Shown here: piece by piece, positions 9,140 through 16,407 of the stretch
Layout of the letters: every line of letters starts with the position of its first letter
How positions within the stretch are numbered: the first letter of the stretch is position 1
Source: an uncultured beta proteobacterium
GTDB taxonomy: Bacteria > Pseudomonadota > Gammaproteobacteria > Burkholderiales > Burkholderiaceae_C
Assembly (NCBI GenBank): GCA_903830985.1
Contig: CAIKVZ010000136.1
Span: 1-40,247 of the forward strand
Length of the DNA stretch: 40,247 nucleotides
Direction of reading: 5' to 3'
Notes under the pieces: model-generated
Told to the model about the DNA's origin: nothing
What the model saw: only the letters and a program-made list of their open reading frames with translations
Database searches by the model: none
Program-made: the position numbers and the translations under genes

Positions 9140-9535
9140 ATGCCACTTCGTAACGTCAGAACCAATATCGTGCAGTCGATTCGCGCCTTTCGCGTGAGCG
9201 ACCTGCAGGAGGCGGCCCAACAGTTGGGCCACCATTTTCTGTACGCCAATTTAGCCACCGCCCAAAGCAAGCAGGACGTTCTGGACCTTATCGCCCAGAA
9301 ATTCACATTTCCTGCCCACTTTGGCAAAAACTTTGATGCCTTGTATGACTGCCTGACTGACCCGCTGCACAAGTCGGGTCAGCAACCTGGCTTCATCTTG
9401 GTGCTGGAGCATATTCCCGCGCATGCCAAGTTTGACAAGGAGGCGCGCGAGCAACTGCTGGACATCTTCCGCGACGCTGCCGACTATTGGGGAGACCGGA
9501 AGATACCGTTCCGATGCTTCTATTCTTTTCTGTAG
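9140..9535 (+). CDS. Barstar-family ribonuclease inhibitor (immunity protein)
   Basis: A cytoplasmic inhibitor expected to bind and block the RNase encoded just upstream before it is exported. The 131-residue product contains the barstar signature HFGKNFDALYDCLTD (60-74), which aligns with the barnase-binding helix of Bacillus barstar. Asp66 and Asp70 match barstar Asp35 and Asp39, and Tyr69 replaces Trp38. It has no signal peptide. Two ATGs lie six bases apart (9134 and 9140). GGAG at 9130-9133 is well placed for the second, so I use 9140. The frame also extends upstream to a TTG at 9083, with no ribosome site. The pair forms a unit bounded by terminators at 8541-8578 and 9792-9817. That it is the cognate inhibitor is inferred from adjacency. 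Confidence 0.88.
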   Translation: MPLRNVRTNIVQSIRAFRVSDLQEAAQQLGHHFLYANLATAQSKQDVLDLIAQKFTFPAHFGKNFDALYDCLTDPLHKSGQQPGFILVLEHIPAHAKFDKEAREQLLDIFRDAADYWGDRKIPFRCFYSFL

Positions 9536-9569
9536 CCCGTTCTGCAACCACCAGCCAAGCAGAACGGGC
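9535..9569 (+). terminator. Perfect 11-bp hairpin at the barstar stop codon, no T-tract
   Basis: GCCCGTTCTGC (9535-9545) pairs perfectly with GCAGAACGGGC (9559-9569) across a 13-base loop. The stem begins on the last base of the barstar stop codon. No T-run follows, so this is more likely an mRNA 3'-end stabiliser or part of Rho-dependent termination than a classical terminator. The intrinsic terminator lies further on at 9792. Confidence 0.5.
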
Positions 9570-9791
9570 GAAAGAGGCTAATAGCACCGAGGACGCAATT
9601 CCTGCGGTCAACGGGATCGAATTGACCACGGAAACTGGCGAGAAAATGCCCACCGACAAACTGCTTGACGTCTCGCCCCTGGCGCTGCGCATGAGCAGCC
9701 CGTTCAATTCTGGCTACTGGCTCGCTGCGGCGTAGCGAGCGTAACGGTAAGGATGCACGGGCAGTTTCTGACTTGTCCGGCAGGGTGAATT
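9570..9791. other. Intergenic stretch between barstar and its terminator
   Basis: No firm gene. A plus-strand open frame runs from an ATG at 9514 (inside barstar, another frame) to 9735, 73 codons, ending in LLDVSPLALRMSSPFNSGYWLAAA. It has no clear ribosome site and I recognise no family, though it could be the decayed end of a gene. Its end overlaps a 7-base inverted repeat, GCTCGCT (9720-9726) with AGCGAGC (9734-9740). Confidence 0.3.
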
Positions 9792-9817
9792 ATCCCGTCC
9801 CTGCGACGGGATTTTTT
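9792..9817 (+). terminator. Intrinsic terminator for the RNase/barstar unit
   Basis: ATCCCGT (9792-9798) pairs with ACGGGAT (9806-9812) across a seven-base loop and is followed by TTTTT at 9813-9817. The T-run is on the plus strand only, so it ends transcripts coming from barstar. It abuts the stop codon of rsmA, which converges from the other side. Confidence 0.75.
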
Positions 9818-10610
9818 ATGTCCGCAGCGCCAGTTCAATGTATTCGTGCACCGGAACTTCCTCGGCCCGACGCTGAAGGTCAAAGTTGCCCGTGCACTGG
9901 CGCTGCTCGAGCCACTTGCCCAGCGTATGGCGCAGCAACTTGCGGCGCTGACTGAAAGACACCTGAACCAGTTCGCTCAAATGCCGCACATTGACCGCCG
10001 GCGGGTCGGCCAGCGGACGCATGCGCACCACTGCGCTGTTCACCCGAGGCGGTGGATCAAATGACTCGGGCGGCACGACCAGGATGTTTTCCATCGCATA
10101 GCGCCACTGCAGCATCACACTGAGCCGGCTGTAATCGCTGGTAGCGGGGCGCGCCACCATGCGGTCCACCACTTCCTTTTGCAACATGAAGTGCTGATCT
10201 TCGATCACCCCGACAAAATCCAGCAGATGAAAAAGAATCGGTGTGGAAATGTTGTATGGCAGATTTCCGACCACGCGCAGCTTTGCAGCAGCGCCATCCT
10301 GGTTGACGTCGGAAGCGGCTGCAGTCGCCGCCAGTTGCGCAAAATCGACCCTGAGCACATCCGATTCAATCACATCAAGCTGCCCGTGTTGGCGCAGCCG
10401 AGCGGCCAAATCGCGATCCAGTTCGATCACGGTCAAACGACCGAGCCGCTCCACCAGCGGCTGCGTCAGGGCGGCCAGGCCGGGACCGATTTCCACCATG
10501 AACTGCCCTGGCCTGGGGGAGATCTCGCTGACTATGGCTTCAATGATCGCCTGATCAGTCAGGAAGTGCTGGCCAAAGCGCTTGCGTGCAATGTGGGGGG
10601 CTGACTTCAC
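9816..10610 (-). CDS. rsmA: 16S rRNA (adenine1518/1519-N6)-dimethyltransferase RsmA
   Basis: RsmA (KsgA) dimethylates two adjacent adenines near the 3' end of 16S rRNA during 30S maturation, using S-adenosylmethionine. The 264-residue protein has the family start [10 protein letters not shown] (10-19), SAM motif [12 protein letters not shown] (39-49), the acidic end of strand 2 VIELDRDL, and the catalytic NLPYNIST (116-123). Its start overlaps the surA stop by four bases, so it is the last gene of lptD-surA-rsmA, an order shared by many Proteobacteria. KsgA is the older symbol. Confidence 0.96.
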   Translation of the reverse strand: MKSAPHIARKRFGQHFLTDQAIIEAIVSEISPRPGQFMVEIGPGLAALTQPLVERLGRLTVIELDRDLAARLRQHGQLDVIESDVLRVDFAQLAATAAASDVNQDGAAAKLRVVGNLPYNISTPILFHLLDFVGVIEDQHFMLQKEVVDRMVARPATSDYSRLSVMLQWRYAMENILVVPPESFDPPPRVNSAVVRMRPLADPPAVNVRHLSELVQVSFSQRRKLLRHTLGKWLEQRQCTGNFDLQRRAEEVPVHEYIELALRT

Positions 10611-11977
10611 AGCGGCGGTTCACGAAACTCGACATAGGCCTTGCCGCGCACATCCTGCGTCCATGTGAGGTAAGCCTCCTCCAGCTTTTTCTCCCGCACC
10701 ACGTTGCGCACCAGTTCCCGTTGCTCGCGCTGGCTCAATGGCGTTTCACGACGCTCTGTCAGCTGAATCAGGTGCACGCCAAAGCGTGACACCACCGGGT
10801 CGCTGATCTGGCCCGGGGTCAGACCCATCATGACTTCCTCAAACTCGGGAACGAACTGCCCGGGACCCGCCCAGCCGAGGTCGCCTCCGTCCTTCGCGCT
10901 CCCATCCTGGGACTGCGCTTTCGCCAGCGTGGCGAAATCAGCATGCCCGGCCTGAATTTGTTTCTTCATATCGGTCAGTTGGGCCACCGCGGCGGCCTGC
11001 GTCAGCTGCGGTCCGGGACGCAGCAAGATGTGCCGAGCATGGTTCTGCGTCACCGTGCTGGGCGGCAGCCCGGCGCTGCGCTTTTCCAGCAGTTTGAGCA
11101 CATGAAACCCGGCCGGAGAGCGCACGGGCCCGGCGAGCGCACCCTTGGCAAGCCCCTGTATGGCCTGAATGAAAAGCGGCGGATAGCGATCCGCGGTGCG
11201 CAGACCCATGGACGCGCCGCTCTTGCGTTCCATGCCGTCTGAAATTTCCTTGATCAGCAAGCCAAAATCTTCACCTGCGCGTGCCCGCACCAGCACCGCC
11301 TGAGCCCGCGCCTGCGCCGTCTGCAACTGTTCCGCTGTGGCACTTTCCGGCACGGCGACCAGCACCTGCGCCAGTTCGATTTCCATGCTCGCCAAATCGG
11401 TGCTGCCTTGCTGATCGCGCAGATACTGATCGACTTCGAGATCACTGACGCGCACGCGCGCATCGACCTCACGCTCACGCAACCGGGTCAGCACAATCTG
11501 GTCGCGCAATTCAGCCCGAAAACGCGTCAGCGTAAGGCCATCAACTTGCACCCGACGGCGCAATTCAGCCACATCAAGCTGGTTCTGGCGCGCCACGTTT
11601 TGCTCAGCCTGATCGATCGCCTCCTCTTCGATGCGAATGCCGGTCTCGGCCGCCTGCTGCAACTGAGCCTTCTCGCTGATCAGACGCTCCAGCACCTGGC
11701 GCGCCAACTCGTCGGGTGCTGGAAACGGAGTACCCTGCTGACTCAATTGGGCGCGCGCGCGCGCGACCCGAACCTGCACCTCGCTGCGGGTGATCGGCTC
11801 GGCGTTCACCACCGCCACGATGTAGTCCGCCTGCTGGGGGCCGCTTGGTGCAGCGCGCGTCGCGACACCGCCCAAGGTCAAACCGGATGAGGGGGGGCGC
11901 AGGCCCTGGGCCGAGGCAGACAAGGTCGCTGCGGCAGTGAGGCAAAGGAGGGAGAGGGTTCGGAGGCGATATGTCAT
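10607..11977 (-). CDS. surA: Periplasmic chaperone / peptidyl-prolyl isomerase SurA
   Basis: SurA escorts unfolded outer-membrane proteins, including LptD, across the periplasm to the Bam complex. The 456-residue precursor has a signal peptide (about 1-23, ending SASAQ) and the SurA N-terminal chaperone domain (about 50-185, [15 protein letters not shown]). Two parvulin domains follow (about 200-300 and 312-410). The second carries [29 protein letters not shown] and RFGVHLIQL, all typical. A short C-terminal helix closes the protein, as in E. coli SurA. It lies nine bases after lptD and overlaps rsmA, which makes a coupled production unit for an outer-membrane client and its chaperone. Confidence 0.95.
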   Translation of the reverse strand: MTYRLRTLSLLCLTAAATLSASAQGLRPPSSGLTLGGVATRAAPSGPQQADYIVAVVNAEPITRSEVQVRVARARAQLSQQGTPFPAPDELARQVLERLISEKAQLQQAAETGIRIEEEAIDQAEQNVARQNQLDVAELRRRVQVDGLTLTRFRAELRDQIVLTRLREREVDARVRVSDLEVDQYLRDQQGSTDLASMEIELAQVLVAVPESATAEQLQTAQARAQAVLVRARAGEDFGLLIKEISDGMERKSGASMGLRTADRYPPLFIQAIQGLAKGALAGPVRSPAGFHVLKLLEKRSAGLPPSTVTQNHARHILLRPGPQLTQAAAVAQLTDMKKQIQAGHADFATLAKAQSQDGSAKDGGDLGWAGPGQFVPEFEEVMMGLTPGQISDPVVSRFGVHLIQLTERRETPLSQREQRELVRNVVREKKLEEAYLTWTQDVRGKAYVEFREPPL

Positions 11978-11985
11978 TTTGGAAA

Positions 11986-14403
11986 TCAGTCGTATTGGCC
12001 AAAGCGGCTCGGCTGCGTCGTCTGCTCACGCAGGTATTGGTAACGCGGGATGTTTTCCTTCAGGGTCTGCAGCGGGTTCGAGCCCAGTCGGGAGAAACCC
12101 ACGAACTCCAGCTGGAACAAAAGGCGTTGGGTCGGGGCAGCGCCGCTGCGCTGCAGTCGCTCCAGCACGGCTCGCCCCAGCCAGCAGCCCGCATCGTACT
12201 CAATACCCACGATGGAATCCACCAACTTGCCGTCTTTCAGACTGTAGTTCATGCGACCCACGCTGTACCAGCGGTTCGAGCCCTGGCCAAGGCCAGCGCC
12301 ACGGTCCTCGCCCTTGTCGCCCCAAAGGTCATTGATCGGCCACTGCCATCCCAGGTCGATCTGTTCACTCAAGCCACGCTGCATTCGGTAGGCCGCACTC
12401 ACCACCCGGTAGTTGCCGGGACTGTAGCGCACACCCAGCGTCGAGCGTTCGGACGAGTTCGTCTTCGAATTGACCTGCACCGCCGAATCCAGCGACCACC
12501 GGGGATTCCAGTTGATGGTTGCGCCCAGCATCAGGTCGCTGATGCGATCGGTCACTGGAACGCCACCCGGCAGGGTCACATTCTGGTCCTTGAAACGCAG
12601 CCGCTGTGCCACACCGAAACGTGCGGCCTCGGCACCGGTGGCCGGATCCAGCAGTCGGGTGGTCACGCCCAGAGTCAGCAGGTTGTTGTCGGAAATACGG
12701 TCGTTGCCACCAAAAGCGTTTTCGCTGTAAATCGAGGCGAAGTTGAAATCGTTGGCAGCAGAGTCGTAATTCGGCAAGGCGCTTTGATCACGAAACGGCG
12801 TGTACACATAAAAGGCCCGCGGCTCCAGCGTCTGGAGGTAGTCGCGCCCCAAGAAGTTGGCTTCACGCTCCAGCACCAGGCCACTGTCCAGGCTGAAGGT
12901 AGGCAACACCCGGTTGGCCGAAGTTGCGAGGTTCGCCAAGGGCGCGTCGAAGCGGTACTGCGTGGCGTGCCACTGCAACTTGGGAGTGACAAACCAGCCC
13001 GGCGCCAACCAGGGATGACTGACTTGGGCGATGGCGTAGCTGCGCCACGCATTGACTTGCTGCGTCAGCACCCGGTCCCCCTGGAACTGCGTGACATCCA
13101 TATCCAGCGAGTAATCAAACCCGGACACGTTGCTGCGCGCGTAGCGGGCGGCAAGTTCCGGCATGCGGTCGTAGGGCGGTGTGATGGGCGCTGCCGCGTC
13201 CTGCAGCGTCTGCCACTTGACCGTGCGCAGCGTGGTGGAAAAGTCGCCCTGCGCCCAGGACAGGCTGGCATCGTTGGGCAACAGGCGCTGGGTCAGCGAG
13301 GTCGTGGCCCGGGGGAAATCGCGCCAGTAGTCGTCATCACTGACACGGTTCAGATTCACGTTGAATCCCAAGGCTCCCACCCCAGCCAGACCCGTATCCA
13401 GGCTCCCACTGTGGGTGGTCGCCAAGCCCCAACGATCGCGGTTGCGCAAGCTGTCTGCGGGCATGAAGTTGGCCCGCACCAGGCCTTTGGAATTGCTCTC
13501 CAGGTAGCGGAACTCGCCGCCCAGATCGACGCCGCGTTTGCTCATGATGGCCGGGAACAGCGTCGCATCGCGATTCGGCGCAATGTCCCAGTAGTAAGGC
13601 ACCGTGATGTCGACGCCATTGATGTTGTCCAGTCCGATGACCGGCGGCATGAAACCCGACTTGCGCTTGTCGCTCAAGGGGAAACTGATGGACGGAAGCG
13701 GCAGGATGGGCACACCCTTGAAGCGCAATACCGCACCCTGCGCCTCACCCACCTCGGCTTCGCTGTCGATGTGAAGGCTGGTCGCGCGCAGAATCCAGTC
13801 AGGCATCCAGTCCGGCCCCGGCCGACGCTGGCAAGTCGTATAGCTGGCATTGCGGATCACGGCGCGACTGTCATCCAGAAAATCCACACGATCCGCCTCA
13901 CCATGCGCCTCGTTCTTCAAAAATCGGTAACGCGCCTGCTGGAAAAACCCCTCGAAAGAATCGAGCTTGAGCTCCAAAACAGCGCCTTCGTAAACGGTTC
14001 CGGCCCGGTTGATGCTGACCGAGCCACGCGCCTTGGCCAGGTCTTCCGGCTGGTAATATTCCATACGGTCGGCGCGGATCACCAGATCCCCCCGACGCAG
14101 CATGGCATGCCCTTCCACCACCGTGTCCAGGTCCGTGCGCCCGGTCGTGACGTCGCCGGTCACGAACACCGGCAGCGAACTGCGCGCGGTGGCGGGAATC
14201 CGCTCCTGCAACAAGGGGCTGGATTTCAGCGTCAAACCTTGCGCATCCTGCGTGGTTTGCGCCTGCGCAGGTGGCAGCAGGCAGAACAGCGCCGTCGCCG
14301 CCAAGGCCACCGGGCGCCGCGGTGCAAGTCGAGAACGGGGGCGAAGTGTGGCACCGTCGAAGTTCGAAAGCTGGTGAACCGACCGCTGTAGACGGGCCAT
14401 CAT
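11986..14403 (-). CDS. lptD: LPS-assembly outer-membrane protein LptD
   Basis: LptD is the 26-strand outer-membrane barrel that, plugged by LptE, inserts LPS into the outer leaflet. The 805-residue precursor has an unusually long basic N-terminus, a signal core near residues 31-48 ending AQA, an LptA-like jellyroll (about 75-190, VEGHAMLRRGDLVIRADRME) and then the OstA-type barrel. Apart from one cysteine in the signal peptide I count only Cys191 and Cys740. The E. coli protein has four, forming two alternative interdomain disulfides. One disulfide equivalent to Cys173-Cys725 is therefore possible here. Two ATGs are adjacent at 14403 and 14400. It is divergent from the AmgK-like kinase and heads the lptD-surA-rsmA operon. 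Confidence 0.95.
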   Translation of the reverse strand: MMARLQRSVHQLSNFDGATLRPRSRLAPRRPVALAATALFCLLPPAQAQTTQDAQGLTLKSSPLLQERIPATARSSLPVFVTGDVTTGRTDLDTVVEGHAMLRRGDLVIRADRMEYYQPEDLAKARGSVSINRAGTVYEGAVLELKLDSFEGFFQQARYRFLKNEAHGEADRVDFLDDSRAVIRNASYTTCQRRPGPDWMPDWILRATSLHIDSEAEVGEAQGAVLRFKGVPILPLPSISFPLSDKRKSGFMPPVIGLDNINGVDITVPYYWDIAPNRDATLFPAIMSKRGVDLGGEFRYLESNSKGLVRANFMPADSLRNRDRWGLATTHSGSLDTGLAGVGALGFNVNLNRVSDDDYWRDFPRATTSLTQRLLPNDASLSWAQGDFSTTLRTVKWQTLQDAAAPITPPYDRMPELAARYARSNVSGFDYSLDMDVTQFQGDRVLTQQVNAWRSYAIAQVSHPWLAPGWFVTPKLQWHATQYRFDAPLANLATSANRVLPTFSLDSGLVLEREANFLGRDYLQTLEPRAFYVYTPFRDQSALPNYDSAANDFNFASIYSENAFGGNDRISDNNLLTLGVTTRLLDPATGAEAARFGVAQRLRFKDQNVTLPGGVPVTDRISDLMLGATINWNPRWSLDSAVQVNSKTNSSERSTLGVRYSPGNYRVVSAAYRMQRGLSEQIDLGWQWPINDLWGDKGEDRGAGLGQGSNRWYSVGRMNYSLKDGKLVDSIVGIEYDAGCWLGRAVLERLQRSGAAPTQRLLFQLEFVGFSRLGSNPLQTLKENIPRYQYLREQTTQPSRFGQYD

Positions 14404-14469
14404 GGCGTGCCGAAGGAGCGTGTCAGGGGGCTGTGGCGATGCAGGTACATGAGGGTCGTGGTGGCTTTG

Positions 14470-14475
14470 TAGAAT
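14470..14475 (+). promoter_or_regulatory. Candidate -10 box for the AmgK-like kinase
   Basis: TAGAAT lies nine bases before the kinase ATG at 14485, in the 81-base gap to the divergent lptD. A start site about seven bases downstream would leave a leader of only a few bases. No strong -35 box is visible. Confidence 0.4.
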
Positions 14476-14484
14476 GGATTATCC

Positions 14485-15630
14485 ATGAGCCAACGCACAC
14501 CCACCGCCACCCTCCCCCAGGACGCCCCAGCGCAGGCACCCCATACACCACTGCATTGGGCCGACCCGCAACGTGAGGCGGCCTTTGGCCACTGGCTGGA
14601 GCGCGTCGCCGCGCAGCACGCACTCGACGTCGCCAGCCTGCGCCCGGCCAGCGCTGACGCCAGTTTCAGGCGCTATCTGCGCATCGACGTGCCGATCGGG
14701 AGTGGTGCCGTCAGGAGTCGCATCATCATGGACGCGCCGCCCGAGCAGGAGGACAGCGCGCCCTTTGTCAACGTTGCCGCCGTCATGTCCGACGCGGGCA
14801 TGAACGCGCCCCAAGTGCTGGACTGGGACGCCACCCACGGGTTCATGCTGCTGAGCGATCTGGGACAGCAAACCATGATGGAGGCGATCGACCCGGTGAA
14901 CGCCGGCGCGAACCAGGGCCTGTACCTGCAGGCGATCGACAGTCTGATCAGCTGGCAACTCGCGTCGCGCCCGAGCGTGTTGCCTCACTACAGCGAAGCC
15001 TTGCTGAAAAGCGAAATGGCATTGTTTCCTGAATGGTACGTGCAGCAGCATCGTGGCGTAGCGCTGGACAGGGCCATGCAAGCCACGCTGGAGAATGCCT
15101 TTTCCCTGATCGCTGCGCACAACCTGCGCGCGCCCAGTGTGTACGTGCATTGCGACTTCATGCCGCGCAACCTGATCATTCCCGCAGCCGGCACGGCTGC
15201 GCCTTCGCAGCCAAACAAAGGGCTGGGGGTACTCGACTTCCAGGATGCCCTCTACGGCCCCATCACTTACGACATTGCCAGCCTGATGCGCGACGCCTTC
15301 CTCAGCTGGGAAGAAGATTTTGTGCTGGACATCACGATCCGCTATTGGGAAAAGGCGCGCAAGGCGGGCCTGCCGGTGGGCGACGATTTCGGCGAGTTCT
15401 ATCGCAGTGTGGAATGGATGGGCCTGCAGCGTCATCTGCGCATTTTGGGTGTTTTTGCCAGGCTCACGCTGCGCGACGGCAAGCCCCGTTACCTGGCCGA
15501 TGCGCCGCGCTTCATTGGCTATATACGCGCCACGGCCGCACGCTACCGCGAACTCAAACCCCTGCTGCGCCTCGTCGACAAGCTTGAAGGCATCCAGGAA
15601 GTCAGTGGCTTCGCCTACGGGCGGATGTAG
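14485..15630 (+). CDS. amgK: AmgK-like aminoglycoside-phosphotransferase-fold sugar kinase
   Basis: Probably the anomeric kinase of the peptidoglycan recycling shunt, which phosphorylates N-acetylmuramate (and N-acetylglucosamine) at C1. The 381-residue protein has the kinase-like fold: a phosphate-binding area SADASFRRYLRI (57-67), the catalytic loop HCDFMPRNL (222-230, Asp224 and Asn229) and the metal-binding VLDFQDALYGP (249-259, Asp251). In Pseudomonas amgK is divergent from lptD, exactly as here, and is followed by murU. Here rsmE follows six bases later and no murU lies next to it. The kinase assignment is firm. The AmgK function is inferred from position and overall likeness. Confidence 0.8.
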   Translation: MSQRTPTATLPQDAPAQAPHTPLHWADPQREAAFGHWLERVAAQHALDVASLRPASADASFRRYLRIDVPIGSGAVRSRIIMDAPPEQEDSAPFVNVAAVMSDAGMNAPQVLDWDATHGFMLLSDLGQQTMMEAIDPVNAGANQGLYLQAIDSLISWQLASRPSVLPHYSEALLKSEMALFPEWYVQQHRGVALDRAMQATLENAFSLIAAHNLRAPSVYVHCDFMPRNLIIPAAGTAAPSQPNKGLGVLDFQDALYGPITYDIASLMRDAFLSWEEDFVLDITIRYWEKARKAGLPVGDDFGEFYRSVEWMGLQRHLRILGVFARLTLRDGKPRYLADAPRFIGYIRATAARYRELKPLLRLVDKLEGIQEVSGFAYGRM

Positions 15631-15635
15631 ACGCC

Positions 15636-16388
15636 ATGCCGCGGTTTTACTGCCCCCAAGCGCTGTCCTCTGGACTTGAACTGAGCCTGCCCGCAGGAGC
15701 CGCACGCCATGTGCAGGTGCTGCGCCTGCAGCCTGGTTCCGAAATCACCCTGTTCAACGGCGAGGGCGGCGAGTTTGCAGCCGCGGTCACGCTCATGGGG
15801 CGCAGCGAAGTGCAAGTGCTGGTTGGTGCGCATACGGAAGTGGAGCGCGAAGCACCCTGTGCCGTGCACCTGCTGCTGGGCACACCGGCCAACGAGCGCA
15901 TGGACTGGCTGGTGGAGAAGGCCACCGAGCTGGGCGTTGCCAGCATCACGCCGCTGCTCACGCAGCGCAGCGTGCTGCGTCTGAGCGGTGAACGTGCGGA
16001 AAAAAAGCAGGCCCACTGGCAGGCCATCGCCATCGCCGCCGCCGAGCAGTGCGGGCGCAACCGAGTGCCCAAGGTCCATGGCCTGCAAGGTTTTGCTCAA
16101 TGGCTGCGCTCCGATGCCGCCGCCACCAACCAGAGACTGCTGCTGAGCCTGGGCCCTGAAAGCCGGAGTCTGGCGCAAGCCGCGACCGGTGCGACTTCAC
16201 TGACCTTTCTCTCCGGCCCGGAAGGCGGACTGACAGCGGAAGAAGAAGCCGCCGCGAAGGACAGCGGCTTCATTCCAGTGACGCTGGGCCCCCGCACCCT
16301 GCGCGCCGAGACCGCGCCGCTGGCGGCGCTGGCGGCGATCAATGGACTCGCCAGCAGCCTGTCGGACTTTGCACGCGGGACGCGTTGA
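15636..16388 (+). CDS. rsmE: 16S rRNA (uracil1498-N3)-methyltransferase RsmE
   Basis: RsmE methylates U1498 in helix 44 of 16S rRNA. It is a SPOUT-class enzyme with a deep trefoil knot at the C-terminus that binds SAM. The 250-residue protein has a PUA-like N-terminal domain (MPRFYCPQ, ARHVQVLRL), then EKATELGVASITPLLTQRS (94-112), LSGPEGGLT (192-200) and the knot LGPRTLRAETA (217-227). Length is typical. It starts five bases after the kinase stop with no Shine-Dalgarno, so it probably depends on the upstream gene for translation. Its last codons form half of a long inverted repeat shared with the convergent gene. Confidence 0.96.
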   Translation: MPRFYCPQALSSGLELSLPAGAARHVQVLRLQPGSEITLFNGEGGEFAAAVTLMGRSEVQVLVGAHTEVEREAPCAVHLLLGTPANERMDWLVEKATELGVASITPLLTQRSVLRLSGERAEKKQAHWQAIAIAAAEQCGRNRVPKVHGLQGFAQWLRSDAAATNQRLLLSLGPESRSLAQAATGATSLTFLSGPEGGLTAEEEAAAKDSGFIPVTLGPRTLRAETAPLAALAAINGLASSLSDFARGTR

Positions 16389-16401
16389 AAGTCCGACAGG
16401 C
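16357..16401. terminator. Perfect 14-bp inverted repeat across the convergent rsmE / DUF1501 gene ends
   Basis: GCCTGTCGGACTTT (16357-16370) pairs base for base with AAAGTCCGACAGGC (16388-16401) across a 17-base loop. The left arm is coding sequence for the RsmE C-terminus and the right arm begins on the last base of its stop codon, a few bases before the DUF1501 stop at 16408. There is no T-tract on either strand. It could act as a bidirectional barrier or 3'-end stabiliser (inference). Confidence 0.6.
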
Positions 16402-16407
16402 CGCCAG

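Noticed and set aside
9514-9735. 73-codon frame overlapping the end of barstar
   Set aside because: Starts inside barstar in another frame, no ribosome site, no family recognised; kept only as a note on the intergenic stretch.
11971-14391. Plus-strand open frame of 806 codons opposite lptD
   Set aside because: It is the antisense shadow of lptD; the minus-strand product matches LptD throughout and the plus product has biased, low-complexity composition.
14479-15705. Minus-strand open frame of 408 codons opposite the AmgK-like kinase
   Set aside because: Shadow; the kinase motifs are on the plus strand.
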